64,000 nt of DNA from Yponomeuta sedellus (GCA_934045075.1 OW203723.1:3736577-3800576); one strand, 5' to 3'. Positions 9,462 to 20,199 are shown, counted from the stretch's first letter. The notes: a model not told the origin generated them from the sequence alone. A program made the numbers and translations.

Positions 9462-9712
9462 GTTCACTAATAAATAAATATTCATGGACCTATTACACGG
9501 ATCTCGTTAGCCCTATACTAAGTACAACTAAATGACTTGTGTTATATGAGCTAACTCGACGATAGATTTAATACAATAAATACATAGATAACATCCAAAA
9601 CCCGAGACAAACTAGAAAAGTTCGTTTCCTACCTTGACCCGGCCGGGGATCGAACCCGAGACCTTCGGTTTTACAGTCAGCGAGCCAAACCGCTGCGCCA
9701 CCGAGGCCGTCT
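9462..9712 (-). mobile_element. tRNA-Trp-like SINE, near complete
   Basis: Reverse-strand copy of 7528-7775. The head at 9635-9712 has box A GGTGGCGCAGCGGTTTGGCT and box B GGGTTCGATCCCCGG; the AATAAATA-type tail is at 9465-9480. Box A and box B appear intact. Confidence 0.85.
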
Positions 9713-9844
9713 AAGCTGTTACTATATTGTAAGCTATAAAAACTAAGGAATCTAAAAATCGATGTTTGCATTACATGATATCACATCTTCACGAAGTTCA
9801 CGTCGTTTCAATACACCCGTGTGACCCATCATGACAAACTGTGT

Positions 9845-9978
9845 AGACCGGCGGTAGCTTAGTAAGTTGAACAATAGACTCTGAAGCGAAGGACACAAGT
9901 TCGATTCCCAGTGCAGGCATGTGCCAATCATTGTTTGTTTTCTAAGTTTTGTAGATTTGTGCATCTAAATAACTCAGC
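9845..9978 (+). mobile_element. family A SINE head, 3'-truncated
   Basis: tRNA-like head: GGCGGTAGCTTAGTAAGTTG (box A, diverged) and AAGTTCGATTCCCAGTGC (box B), then the start of the family A body (TGTGCCAATCATTG). It stops where the 5S-type SINE at 9983 begins, so that insertion may have replaced or separated its 3' part. Confidence 0.65.
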
Positions 9979-9982
9979 ACTT

Positions 9983-10645
9983 AGAAGCGCTCGTGGCCTA
10001 GCCAAACCGAGTGAATGAAATCAATCACTTGAGTGAAACAACAACAGGCGGTCAGGTGCAGGATGGGTGACCGTCCCGTGACTACCTCTAGTGGATTTTT
10101 TTCCGAGCGCTTTCGTGCTTGGCAAGGCACGCTAAGCCGTTAGTGACGGCTGCCATGTTATGACAGTCGTTAAGCTATGTTAAGTTTTTTTTTTTTTAGA
10201 AACATTTATTCAATTAAAAATACAAAAATACAGAAGTTGGTTTCTGCCAAACTGCATAACAGTTTGTTGGCAGATACTCTTGGTTTCACATGTTCAATTT
10301 ATCTTATATGCTAGGTACATAAAAATACTAAAAAAGAAATTTAAGGACTCCCTACACACTACCCTCTTGCTCGCCCTACGCCTAAGGCTTGGGTTCGGTC
10401 AGTCACATCAAGCCTCCGATGACTTATCATAGCTTAACATTAGCAGAAGTTATCAAGCCTCCCAAAAGCCTTTTGGGAGGCTTGATAACTTCTGACAGTA
10501 AGGCCTACCACTATCATCCTCAACTCCTCCACTAACCCGAACTTGGCCCCCGTGGTGGAGTATGGCCTAACCTTCCTACGATGCATCAAGGGAACCGTGC
10601 CCCAGCAGTGGGGACATACATGGGTTGATATCGATTGTTATCGAA
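9983..10645 (+). mobile_element. 5S-rRNA-derived SINE (subfamily 1), split and partly inverted
   Basis: Head and body at 9983-10187 (GTGGCCTAGCCAAACCGAG, ATGGGTGACCGTCCCG). The sequence then breaks at an inserted T-run element (10188-10435). At 10436-10468 a piece of the SINE body reappears inverted, and from 10470 the normal orientation continues to the tail (CCCCAGCAGTGGGGACATAC, GGGTTGATATCGA). The junction forms a perfect palindrome with arms 10445-10468 and 10470-10493. Confidence 0.8.
10188..10435 (-). mobile_element. retroelement 3' end with poly(A) tail, inserted in the 5S-type SINE
   Basis: Begins with a run of T (a poly(A) tail on the minus strand) followed by AGAAACATTTATTCAATT and CAGAAGTTGGTTTCTGCC. 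On the minus strand this reads like the 3' untranslated end of a 5'-truncated LINE. No coding remnant is visible. Placement within the SINE is direct observation; LINE origin is inference. Confidence 0.5.
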
Positions 10646-11504
10646 TAGAATTTTAAAAATATATGTTTATAACAGGACGGTATACCTTTATTATTTCTCG
10701 TACTAAATTATATTTATTTTACCCTACCAGAGGCTACAGTTTGAGTGTAATCCCACCCATACGAATTACAATATGGTTATTCGCGTCACAGGCTCGGCCT
10801 AGTGCGGCTGCCCGCGAGTCCATAGTAGCACTGTTTTTGTTTACACCTATGACTCGATACTAGATATTGTTTCGCACTGTCAACCGGTACTAATTATGAT
10901 TTTTCGTAACCTACCCGACTTCCACGACACAGGCTGTGCCTAATTTAATAATAATAATGATAAAAATATTTTATTTGTACAGTCTACAATTTTTTTATCT
11001 TAAGCTAAATACAAAGGTTGTTCGAACACAGTGTCATTGTAAAATTCGAACTTCTGACCCCTAAACTAGGTAGAAACCTGTGTCTTAGGGATCGTTGGTT
11101 CTCCTACTGGTATTAATAAACAACATATTTTAACAGACACGTAACAACGGAAAGGACAGAATCAAGCAAAATCAATAAAATCACATGCATAATTAAAATT
11201 TGAATGAAATTTAAGTTATTAGATTGAAATGAAATTTAAGTTAAGAATTAAATTTAAATGAAATGTAAAAGATAAATTATATAATTGTGGACAATAAATT
11301 TTCAGTGCAGCTGTAATCAAGTTTCTGTAACCATTTTGAATGTGGGAGTTGCAATTAGTCATCATTGTATTCCTGGATTTTTAAATAAACAATTTTTTAT
11401 TATTATTTTTATCATGCATGCAATGTTCTAGAAAATTACCTACCTATTGACAATAGCACAGGACACCCAAGGTTAGGTCCAGGACAAGTGATTGAGGCGT
11501 GTGA
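10646..11504. other. no recognised gene; possible old LINE 3' end at 10930-11110
   Basis: 10930-11110 has AATAATAATAATGATAAAAA followed by CTTCTGACCCCTAAACTAGG and a T-rich block. A similar CTGACTCCTAAACTAGG string occurs at 14078-14095, suggesting a diverged repeat. The rest is AT-rich with ATGAAATTTAAGTTA duplications at 11208-11240. Confidence 0.35.
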
Positions 11505-11695
11505 CAAGCAGAAGTTTTTTTTAGTTTTCGAGGAGACTTTAAGGTTGGTCCCGAGGTACCTTAGCTTTGACAGTTGAGTCCTCGACTCGAGTGAGAAACT
11601 TGCTCGACTGGAGGAAATTTAATACGTTATAAAATACTGTTTTCCTCGGTTGCACAAGAGTGGAGTGGAGGAAAACTTCGTGGCACGTCTTAGAA
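11505..11695 (+). repeat. unclassified dispersed repeat, copy 1
   Basis: A block containing CGAGGAGACTTTAAGG, GAGGTACCTTAGCTTTGACA, GAGTGAGAAACTTGCTCG and GGAGTGGAGGAAAACTTCG. The reverse complement of the same order is at 41445-41615. No terminal repeat, reading frame or pol III box is evident, so its class is unknown. Confidence 0.65.
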
Positions 11696-11814
11696 TACAG
11701 GTGTTACAATGGATCGTAGGGTAATTAATATAGCAAAACAAGGTTTGTGGGCTCTAACGATAATAGAGTTTTAATGGTAAGATAGGTCATTAAACTTGGA
11801 AAATTCGGTGAAAT

Positions 11815-12145
11815 TCGGTAGTGCATTAAAAATAAAAATAGTATAATCATGTGGGTACAACGATATCATTCCGATGTAAAAACCTAACTGCAAAGTAGGT
11901 AGTCGGGGCTGTAAGTGGTGCAATCTACTTCAGCCAGATGTCGCTGCCTGTACGTAATACAGAGAATAGTGTAAAGAGGTTCGAAATTTCACTGATGCCG
12001 GTGAGTAGCCCATTAGCTCAGTTGGATAGAGCGCTTGCACGGATAGCCAGAGGTTGCCGGTTAGAATCCCGGCATGGGTGGAATTTTTAGCCTCTAAATA
12101 GGTTTTTAAAATTGTCCTTAGCACGGGTTAGTGCATTAAAACGAC
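11815..12145 (+). mobile_element. tRNA-Ile-like composite repeat, long copy
   Basis: Starts with a relic of the family's terminal motif (TAGTGCATTAAAA), then a non-tRNA head (ATCATGTGGGTACAACG, TAGTCGGGGCTGTAAGTG, CGCTGCCTGTACGTAATACA). The tRNA-like part is at 12004-12085: box A TTAGCTCAGTTGGATAGAGC and box B GCCGGTTAGAATCCCGG. It ends with GCCTCTAAATAGGTTTTT and TTAGCACGGGTTAGTGCATT. The cloverleaf resembles insect tRNA-Ile(AAT). Over the shared segment it is very close to 15111-15376, so the family has been active fairly recently. Confidence 0.85.
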
Positions 12146-12715
12146 CACAATTATATCTATCGTCATTGACAATAACGACTCTCAGGAGGTCAGCTAATAA
12201 GTATTAAATATTAAACTGTATTTGAATTCAATTGAATTTTCACTGTCCATCAGAAGTCTTCGCTGATAAAGGTTTGAAAAAATATCATTTAGAACTTCAT
12301 AAAGCTTCATCAAGCATACTCCACATTACACAACCTTTGCGTCTGCCCCTTCTTCAAATAACTTTCGTCGCAATATTGATGGCTTTCTGTGTAAACAGGT
12401 ACAAACTAGAATAAAGCCGAAAGGGCGGACTGTGTGCTTTTTACCAGAGTCCTGAACCAGAGCGGTCTGCCAGTTGTGAGATGAGATGTGGACACTGAGG
12501 GTAGGACTAGTCCACCAATTATTAATCAAACTAGCTCAGCGTGCTATTTATAAACTGGGCTATGTTGTAAGTTTTTTTAATTGATTACATCAGATCTGAG
12601 ACAATTCACCAAGGAACTAAGGTGATTGGGACAGCCTATAGATCGATGGGGTACAACATTTCTTGAATGGAGATCACGAGGCACGGCTTAGGACGCCCAC
12701 TTACTTGATGGATGA
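12146..12715. other. no recognised feature
   Basis: About 570 bp. The plus frame 12232-12414 and minus frame 12326-12529 overlap and show no family resemblance. Confidence 0.3.
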
Positions 12716-13012
12716 TTTAAGCGCGGTCAGGTGCAGGAGGGGGAATATCCCTTGACTATCGCTAGTGGCTTTTTTTCCGAGCGCTTTCGTGCTTCGCAAG
12801 CCACGTTAAGTCTTTAGAGCTGGCTGTCATATAATGGTAGTCGTCATGTCAGAGGCCTTATGGGCGGCTTGATAACTTCTGACAGTAAGGCCCGCTACTG
12901 TCTTACAATCCTCCACCAACCTGGACTTGGTCCCCTTGGTGGAGTATGGCCTAACCTTCCTGCGATGCAGGAAGAGACCCGTGCCCCAGCAGTGGGGACA
13001 TATAAGGGTTAA
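12716..13012 (+). mobile_element. 5S-rRNA-derived SINE (subfamily 1), 5'-truncated
   Basis: Begins at GCGCGGTCAGGTGCAGGAGG, after box A has been lost. It continues with CCGAGCGCTTTCGTGCTTCG, ACTTCTGACAGTAAGGCC and the tail CCCCAGCAGTGGGGACATAT. Box A is missing, so it should lack a functional promoter. Confidence 0.8.
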
Positions 13013-13539
13013 TATCAACAATACTATAATCTGCTCTCTCTGATCACTGCTGATGAGGGTTAAAAGGGCATCGTCATCACAAGTGAAGCTTTGGTACTCT
13101 CTATTACATGCCAACACAAACAGAGATATTTGTTACTTCCACATGATCGACGTTTTGGCTCGCGGCAGTGAGTGTACCTATCTCAAAAGTTACATTCACA
13201 AAAAAGTGCTTCGAATTCTCTCTCTTTCTCGTTTTCTAGATTTCGATGTTTATAAATTCCGAGCTCATCGGCTCTGAGAAAGGTATTCACTTATTTACAC
13301 TTGAAGAGGTACACAGGTGGTAATATAATCTCCATCATGGTATTCCTCATCAGCCCAATTGTACCCACTGCTGGGTATAAGCTTTTCCCCATCATGCCAT
13401 CTTTCTAACCAAAATCACAAAATCTCCATAACAAGTAGGAAAAGGGAGGGCGAAGAATTTTATTACAAGCAAAAGCTCGAAGACGCGACAAATGGCATTG
13501 ACTTTATTTTTGTGGTAACTTTTACCATGGAAAAACTGA
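13013..13539. other. spacer; small LINE-like fragment near 13335-13390
   Basis: 13335-13390 holds CCCACTGCTGGGTATAAGC, a string I associate with lepidopteran LINE/SINE 3' ends. The remainder, including short frames at 13053-13277 and 13392-13652, is unrecognised. Confidence 0.35.
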
Positions 13540-13625
13540 TAATAATAAATATTCATGGACATTTTACACAGATCTCGGTAGCCCTGTACTAAGTACAACT
13601 GAATAACTTGTGTTACAGGTGCTAT
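13540..13625 (-). mobile_element. tRNA-Trp-like SINE tail fragment
   Basis: AATATTCATGGACATTTTAC, AGATCTCGGTAGCCCTGTAC and CTTGTGTTACAGGTGCTA match the 3' third of 9462-9712 in the same orientation. The head is absent. Confidence 0.7.
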
Positions 13626-14284
13626 ACAGGATGGCCGGAACATGACGCCCAAAATTAACTGTGACGAATCAACCCTCTGTATGTTCCGCGAATTTTCACA
13701 TTTGTCGAGTTGTAATCTGAATTTGTTTTAATTTTCACCTTAAACAAATCAAAGAATTTCTAAAAAAATACTTTTTAAGTTTTTCAAATTTTGTAACTGA
13801 ATCTTCACAAATTATACTTGTATGCATAAAATAATTAGTTTCGTAATGAAAGCTGTGAAAATAAAAAAAAAATTACGTTCGTTGTAGTTGTTGTGTAAAA
13901 TTACCCTTGTATTTTTTTGGGCAGTTGTCACTACAGTGTAAGTGACTAGTATTTTAAGTAGACATAATATGATTTTTTTAAACACTGCAGGCAAGCATGT
14001 AAGTAATTTTATTGATATTACATACACCGTAAGTTTCAATATGTATACCTTTTGTTAGAAAAAATACTACGCTCCGTCCTGACTCCTAAACTAGGTTAAC
14101 CTCTAGGGTTCTAGGGAGACATATTAACACGGTCATGGAATTATAATATTCTATTAATACATTCTAGTACAGAGGCAGTGGCATAAATGAACATGTTGTT
14201 TTGATTTTATTGACGCTTCGTAGACATTCGCTTACCTATCAGGTCTTCTAGGCGTCAATGGTATTAAAATCACATTAAGTGACC
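13626..14284. other. no recognised feature
   Basis: AT-rich, about 660 bp. The minus frame 13812-14039 is Ile/Leu/Thr-rich low-complexity sequence with no motif. Confidence 0.3.
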
Positions 14285-14335
14285 CTAGTGGGCTATGTCC
14301 AGCAGTGGACTAATGAAGCCTGAAGAAGAAGAAGT
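14285..14335 (+). mobile_element. RTE-like LINE 3' tail fragment
   Basis: GGGCTATGTCCAGCAGTGGA followed by CTAATGAAGCCTGAAGAAGA: the extreme 3' end and GAAGAA tail of the family seen complete at 23285-23540. Confidence 0.65.
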
Positions 14336-14387
14336 GACCCTATTACCAAGAACATTTTAAAACATCCTTGCCTATTACGTACATTAC

Positions 14388-14623
14388 TACACAAGAAATA
14401 AGTCTCGCGGATGTACCTACATGTCGGATGTCGCCGATGACTACAAATTCGCAAATGTACGTAACTTTGAAATTAGACAAAGTCATAAGTATTTACAATT
14501 CGAATGCGGTTTACTAGTGTTCTCATAAAATTTGTTATTAAAAAAATCTTTTTAACAGTGACTTTGTTTTCTAAGTTATGTACAGTGCTACACAAGAAAT
14601 AAGTCTCGCGGATGTACCTGCGC
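14388..14623 (+). repeat. 36-bp direct repeat flanking a family A SINE scrap
   Basis: ACACAAGAAATAAGTCTCGC and GGATGTACCT occur at about 14388-14424 and again at 14587-14623. Between them, 14437-14485 carries minus-strand family A body sequence (ACAAATTCGCAAATGTACGT). The repeat is seen directly; it may be a local segmental duplication. Confidence 0.55.
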
Positions 14624-14839
14624 AGATGACCAAATTTTGGATGTGCGGCAAGTTGATCGACCAATCAGATAGTTTAATTTTATGGCAGGCCGCGCGCCTT
14701 TGTTGCTATTGGTTGATTCAACGTCATCGATGCAGGTGACTATTAGTTTGGCAATATTAGCGTGAGCGAAACAGGTAGCGCTACTGCGGCAATCAATGCT
14801 GCACCTTAGCCGTATCGGTTAAAGATCATGTTGAATGTA

Positions 14840-14994
14840 GAATGAGTCGTCCATTAGCTCAGTTGGATAGAGCGCTGGCCCGGATAGCCAGAGGTCGCGG
14901 GTTCGAATCCCGGCATGGGTGGAATTTTTAGCCTCTAAATAGGTTTTTAAAATTGTCCTTAGCACGGGTTAGTGCATTAAAAATTAAAATAGTA
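14840..14994 (+). mobile_element. tRNA-Ile-like composite repeat, 3' part
   Basis: Begins just before the tRNA-like part (CCATTAGCTCAGTTGGATAG; box B CGCGGGTTCGAATCCCGG) and keeps the complete 3' flank to the terminal TTAGTGCATTAAAA. The cloverleaf is well kept: D-stem GCTC/GAGC, anticodon stem CTGGC/GCCAG, T-stem nearly complete. It lies in tandem with the copy at 15111-15376. Confidence 0.85.
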
Positions 14995-15110
14995 TAATAC
15001 AAATACAAAAATACAAAAATATTTATTTCTTTATCAACTTAACATTAATTTTACACAGTGGTGGGGACTTCCTATTAAGTGTATAGACACCTGTGCCAGG
15101 AAGCCCCGAT
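14995..15110. mobile_element. short A-rich insertion between two tRNA-Ile-like repeats
   Basis: ATACAAAAATACAAAAATAT, then TTTACACAGTGGTGGGGACT and TGTGCCAGGAAGCCCCG. It separates two copies whose ends otherwise adjoin directly at 11840. Likely a small retroelement 3' end; family unknown. Confidence 0.4.
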
Positions 15111-15376
15111 AATCATGTGGGTACAGCGATATCATTCCGATGTTAAAACCTAACTGCAAAGTAGGTAGTCGGGGCTGTAAGTGATGCAATCTACTTCAGC
15201 CAGATGTCGCTGCCTGTACGTAATACAGAGAATAGTGTAAAGAGGTTCGAAATTTCACTGATACCGGTGAGTCGCCCATTAGCTCAGTTGGATAGAGCGC
15301 TGGCACGGATAGCCAGAGGTCGCGGGTTCGAATCCCGGCATGGGTGGAATTTTTAGCCTCTAAATAGGTTTTAAAA
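15111..15376 (+). mobile_element. tRNA-Ile-like composite repeat, near complete
   Basis: Head ATCATGTGGGTACAGCGATA through CGCTGCCTGTACGTAATACA and GGTTCGAAATTTCACTGA, then the tRNA-like part at 15277-15347 (CCATTAGCTCAGTTGGATAG; GGGTTCGAATCCCGGCATGG). Nearly the same as 11840-12100. The pol III boxes lie about 170 bp inside the element, not at its 5' end as in ordinary SINEs. Confidence 0.9.
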
Positions 15377-15494
15377 ATGTTGAATGTACTTATAGCTTCG
15401 GGTACTTTCGTTACTTCTTCCTAGTCTGCGCGAACGTAGATTCCCGAAGGGACTTTTATGATGTGTAGTACTGTACCTATCTGTATTTATACTG
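15377..15494. other. short spacer
   Basis: No feature seen. Confidence 0.3.
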
Positions 15495-15725
15495 TAACTA
15501 GCCATGTCCAGCGGTGTTACCCGCGGTTTATTGGGGAATTAGAAGTTTTTCCGCAGTAAAACGTAGCCTACGTGTTAAGCTAGGGTGTCAGCTGACTCCA
15601 TACCAAAATTTATTAAAATCGCTCCAGCGGCTAAGACGTGAAGAAGTAACAAACACAAACACCTACTCAAACACATACTCAAACACATACTCACTTTCGC
15701 CTTTATCATTTTATATATAAAATAG
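15495..15725 (+). repeat. unclassified dispersed repeat (ACTAGC... CAGCGG... TTCGCCTTTAT type)
   Basis: ACTAGCCATGTCCAGCGGTG, AAATTTATTAAAATCGCTCC and GAAGAAGTAACAAACACAAA are blocks of a repeat that I recognise as common in insects, ending in TTTATAT-type sequence. A weaker relative is at 30590-30705 (TTCATTAAAATCAATTCAGT, ACTTTCGCGTTTATGATG). It contains an AACACATACTCA triplication. Class uncertain. Confidence 0.5.
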
Positions 15726-16019
15726 TGAGCTGTGATGTAATGACGTGACAGATTCGAGACCCTAAGCACGTTTCGGACACGTGAGCTTAAAAGATAAATA
15801 CGTACGAATTCAAATTAAATTTTAGCTGGACCCAAAAAGTTGCTAACGAGGAGCTTCTACGACGTGTCAACAAGAAGCGTGAGCTTTGGCTTTGACCAAG
15901 CCAAACGAAGGAAGAAAATTGCACACTTGGGGCAAGTATTGAGTCAGTATTTCTTTATGACTCGCGATGTTAATACGTAGATATACATCAAACGGATCTA
16001 ATCGCGATTATTCACGACA
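15726..16019. other. no recognised feature
   Basis: About 290 bp of ordinary sequence leading into the CAACG array. Confidence 0.3.
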
Positions 16020-16350
16020 CAACATAGCGCAACGCAACGCGCCGCGACGCGACGCGACGTGAGGCGCGACGCGACGCAACGCAACGCAACGCAAGGCAAC
16101 GCAACGCAACGCAACGCAACGCAACGCAACTCAACGCAACGCAACGCAACGCAACGCAACGCAACGCAACGCAACGGAACGCAACGCAACGCAACGCAAC
16201 GCAACGCAACGCAACGCAACGCAACGCAACGCAACGCAACGCAACGCAACGCAACGCAACGCAACGCAACGCAACGCAACGCAACGCAACGCAACGCAAC
16301 GCAACGCAACGCAACGCAACGCAACACAACGCAACGCAACACAACAAACA
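16020..16350. repeat. (CAACG)n pentanucleotide array, about 64 units
   Basis: A nearly uninterrupted GCAAC/CAACG array. The left edge is degenerate (GCGACGCGACGCGACG), there are a few single-base variants (GCAAGGCAAC, GGAACGCAAC), and the right edge has ACAACG units. Open frames in several registers (LRCVALRCVA, TQRNATQRNA) are by-products of the repeat and are not genes. The degenerate edges and purer core fit growth from the middle. Confidence 0.95.
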
Positions 16351-16685
16351 TTCCAATTGAACGAATTAACTGAAAAAGCTCGGTGGAGGCGATTTAATCA
16401 ATTAAGAAATAAAATAAAATGCTCATACACTTCAAAGAGCGAGACAAAAGATTTCATTGAACTCTTAAACGGTTTCTGCGAGAGGATTCGTGCAGAAATG
16501 TTTTAGTGGACCTTTTTCCTCACAGTCTTGTAAAATACCGGCAGGATTGGTCCAGCTTAAGTGAGTAGGTAAGTATCGTCCCTCACTTAAGGTCTACCCT
16601 CTGTGGAGGCCGCGATAATAATCCTACCTAATATTATAAATGTGATAGTTTGTGAAGATTAAAAAAGAATAAATGTGGAGTTTCT
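16351..16685. other. no recognised feature
   Basis: Spacer of about 330 bp between the pentanucleotide array and a MITE. Nothing identified. Confidence 0.3.
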
Positions 16686-16687
16686 TT

Positions 16688-16927
16688 GTATTGTGCGTTC
16701 ACGTTAACTTGACGCGTGAGAGAATTGGTAACACTGAGATGTTTACTGTTACCATGTTATAATAGATAATCATTAATCATAAATAAGAAATCATTCCCAT
16801 TACTTGGGGAAAATAAAAGGATTGAGGGCTTGTTTAACCATCTTCCGATTAGGTCCAAAAGCTAATTCACATGTTATGTCCTTGTTACCAATTCTCTCAC
16901 GCGTCAAGTTAATGTGAACGCACTACA
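16688..16927. mobile_element. MITE with ~40-bp terminal inverted repeats
   Basis: The left end GTGCGTTCACGTTAACTTGA-CGCGTGAGAGAATTGGTAAC is mirrored by the right end beginning GTTACCAATTCTCTCACGCG and ending AATGTGAACGCACTA. The two arms differ at about one position. The element is about 240 bp with no coding capacity. TA dinucleotides near both edges would fit a Tc1/mariner-type target site, but the left boundary is not exact. Confidence 0.75.
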
Positions 16928-17719
16928 GTGCTTTTTTCTATATATATAATCAATTAATTGTGAAACTAATAGTTTTGTCTCTCATTAACATTTTGTTTTT
17001 TTAGTCAATAAAAAAAAATGAGTTTGATGTTTGTAACTCAATCACGCTTAATCATAAAACAAATGAAAACAATTTAATGAATTAAAATTTAAAATATGTA
17101 AATAATAAATTGAAATGAAATTATTTAAATTTAATAATTAATTAAGTAACCTAAAATTATGATGTTACATGTAACTAGGGTTAAAGGCTATTTTTATTTT
17201 ATTTGACTCAATCACGCAATAACGGGTTTTCATTAAACTTAGCGTGTAAATATGATTGTATCGCACCCCAGTCTGTGAAGCTCGTGAGAAAGCACATGGC
17301 ACTGACTGAAAATCACGCTGAAGGCTTGTCCATCAGCATATTGCTGAGTCAGCTGCCATTTATAGCAGCAGTGACACGCCGTGACCTTTTGTTTTTCTTT
17401 CTTTTTTTGTGAATGTTTTGCAATAAGTTTGTGTTTTTACTGTGGCGTGTGCACTGTTTCTATAATAAATGTTTTTCTTCTTCAGATACAAGATCATGAC
17501 AGATAAGATGACGTTTGAGGGATCAGCTACTCTAAAATAATCCTAAAGACTGTTAGATTAGATAATTATTTATTGCACAATAAGCATAAGGCGAGCTTAA
17601 TCCTAATTTGTATTTTCTTCCAGCTCTCCTTGAGATATCTTGGAGACTGAGAATAATATTATTATTTAAAATATTTTCTTTCCTCTTAACGATATTTGTG
17701 ATTTTTATTTTTATCTTTT
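16928..17719. other. no recognised gene; AT-rich with one MARE/AP-1-like motif
   Basis: About 790 bp. TGCTGAGTCAGC at 17342-17353 is close to a palindromic Maf recognition element. A plus-strand frame at 17203-17412 has no recognisable features. Confidence 0.3.
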
Positions 17720-17772
17720 CAGGGCTTCGTACTCGAAGAGTGCCAAACGGGACCCTATTACTCTGTCTCCAC
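17720..17772 (+). repeat. relic of the CGTACTCGAAGAGTGCC...GGGACCC repeat that seeds the next array
   Basis: GTACTCGAAGAGTGCCAAAC and GGGACCCTATTACTCTGTCT resemble a dispersed lepidopteran repeat that normally carries a short CCGTCTGTC stretch. A related unexpanded short array is at 32787-32815. This gives an origin for the long array at 17773-18632. Confidence 0.5.
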
Positions 17773-18632
<860 letters not shown>

Positions 18633-18647
18633 TAATAAATAAGTAAA

Positions 18648-19060
18648 TGATCACGAAGGTAAAGCAACATGCGGTGCCTTCAGTGCGTAGATGGATGACC
18701 GTCTATGACTAGATAGATAGAGAACACTTTATTGAACCACCAGTAAAATATTACAACCACAATTGGCGGTCTTATCGCTAAGAGCGATCTCTAATGCTAA
18801 TGCTAGTGGATTTTTTGCGAGCGGTTGCGTGCTTCACATGGCACGCTAAGCAGTTAGTGATGGCAGCCGTCGATAGATGGCAGTCATTAAGCCAAGTTAG
18901 AGGCCTCAGGGTGGCTTGAAAACTTCTGACAGTACCTAAGACCAGCCGCTAGGTGCAAGCCTCCACCAATCCGGACTTGGCCCCCGTGATAGAGTATGGC
19001 CTATACCTTCCTCAGGGAAGAGACCCGTGCCCTTCGGTGGGGATATATTGGGTTGATGAT
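18648..19060 (+). mobile_element. 5S-rRNA-derived SINE, subfamily 2, with a nested LINE tail
   Basis: Head GATCACGAAGGTAAAGCAAC and GATGGATGACCGTCTATGAC. This differs from subfamily 1 but corresponds to the same 5S box A and box C positions. A LINE tail is inserted at 18705-18795. The body resumes with GTGCTTCACATGGCACGCTA, AAAACTTCTGACAGTACC and GGCCTATACCTTCCTCAGGG, and ends GGGTTGATGATGATGATGG. The GATGATGAT tail is the clearest sign that a LINE with such a tail mobilises this SINE. Confidence 0.8.
18705..18795 (-). mobile_element. LINE 3' end (CTATCTATC tail), nested
   Basis: TAGATAGATAGAGAACACTT (reversed tail and AATAAAGTGTTC signal), then AATTGGCGGTCTTATCGCTA and AGAGCGATCTCT. Same family as 30410-30560, here in the minus orientation and inserted in the 5S-type SINE head. 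Confidence 0.8.
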
Positions 19061-19724
19061 GATGATGGCTTCTCTATACAACCAAAATGTTTTTTTTTTC
19101 GGTAATACATACAGGCATCAAACTTCATGTGAATGTAAATAAAATAAACATGATTTCATGTGAATGTGGGACTTTTTATATATTCTAACGATAAATTTAA
19201 AAAAACTGCAAAGAGTGACTACGGAATCAGGGTTACCGAAAATCAAAAATCTTAACAAACAAGATGAAAATCCCGTTTTAATTTAATTATTAAGTCAATA
19301 AAAATCAAGGGATCCGAAGGAGGCAAATAAGTAAAGATTAAGGGCTGTCTTTTGGTCACAGAGGGCGAAACAAATAAACAGAAGTCGGGTTACACTCAGG
19401 TTACTCGCTAACTATGACGGCAGCTGGCCTAATGCGTTTGAAATTGGCCACCTGTTATAGTGAATGAATTCTCTATAGTCTCTTCCCGAGAGGCATTGAA
19501 AACATGCGCTAGTCCCACAATTGGTACATTTAAGGAGCAGTTGAAAGTCTGAAGAAGAAGAAGCAGTTGAAAGAGCACTATTTATCTCTATCTTAACTTT
19601 GAGCTATATATTTATTTTTGATTTATTATGTATCTCATTTATTTATATTTACAGGTCTTCAGTCTATGTAGTGTATTATTTCTGCTTAGGTTATTGTTAA
19701 GGGTTTTTGTATCGTTTATCCCCG
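19061..19724. other. no recognised gene
   Basis: About 660 bp of AT-rich spacer. A GAAGAAGAAG scrap at 19551-19561 may be an RTE-tail remnant. Confidence 0.3.
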
Positions 19725-19785
19725 GTGGGCACGTTTGGTGATTAAGCCCTCACTATCTCTTTTGTAAAAGCGGTAATCATGGGAC
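19725..19785 (+). mobile_element. family B SINE fragment
   Basis: GGTGGGCACGTTTGGTGATT, AAGCCCTCACTATCTC: the central block of family B. Confidence 0.5.
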
Positions 19786-19872
19786 AGTCACCCATCCTGA
19801 GCCTGACCGCGCCTGTTGCTTAACTCAAGTGATTGATTCCAATCACTCGGTTCGACTAGGCCACGAACGCTT
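19786..19872 (-). mobile_element. 5S-rRNA-derived SINE head only
   Basis: Reverse strand: GTGGCCTAGTCGAACCGAG, AATCACTTGAGTTAAGCAAC, AGGCGCGGTCAGGCTCAGGA and TGGGTGACTGTCCC. The whole 5S-like promoter region is present with almost no body, which makes this the clearest stand-alone view of the 5S-like part. Confidence 0.85.
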
Positions 19873-20199
19873 CCAGTAAATACTGTGTTCTTCCGGTAAA
19901 CACTGATGTAGTTTCCGCATTGTGTTAACCTCGGGTTAATTAATTAATAATCGGACTTATTTATTGTTTCAAACTAATGCTAAACGATTAAATAAGTTAC
20001 GTTCACCGCTCATGCGAACTTTGTTGTTAAGTTTAGTTAATTGTTAATGTTAAATATTTTCTATTCAGAATTGAGAACCTACTTACTAAATTTTATTTTT
20101 ATTACGCAATGGACTAGTACAAACCGTTTTGGCGAACTGGCAATCTATTTTTTCTGTCACCTTATCAACGATTTTTATTAGAAAGTAAATATTTTGAAT
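19873..20199. other. no recognised feature
   Basis: AT-rich spacer between two 5S-type SINEs. Confidence 0.3.

Noticed and set aside
14860..15350. Genuine tRNA-Ile genes
   Set aside because: The cloverleaf is good, but the anticodon loop is abnormal (no U at position 33), the acceptor end is mismatched, and the sequence recurs with long shared flanks as part of a repeat.
15998..16373. Three overlapping minus frames and one plus frame of about 67-117 codons rich in RCVAL / TQRNA
   Set aside because: They come from the CAACG array and have no coding evidence.
17342..17353. MARE/AP-1 site TGCTGAGTCAGC as a regulatory element
   Set aside because: A single 12-bp match with no gene nearby; mentioned in the region entry but not called as a feature.
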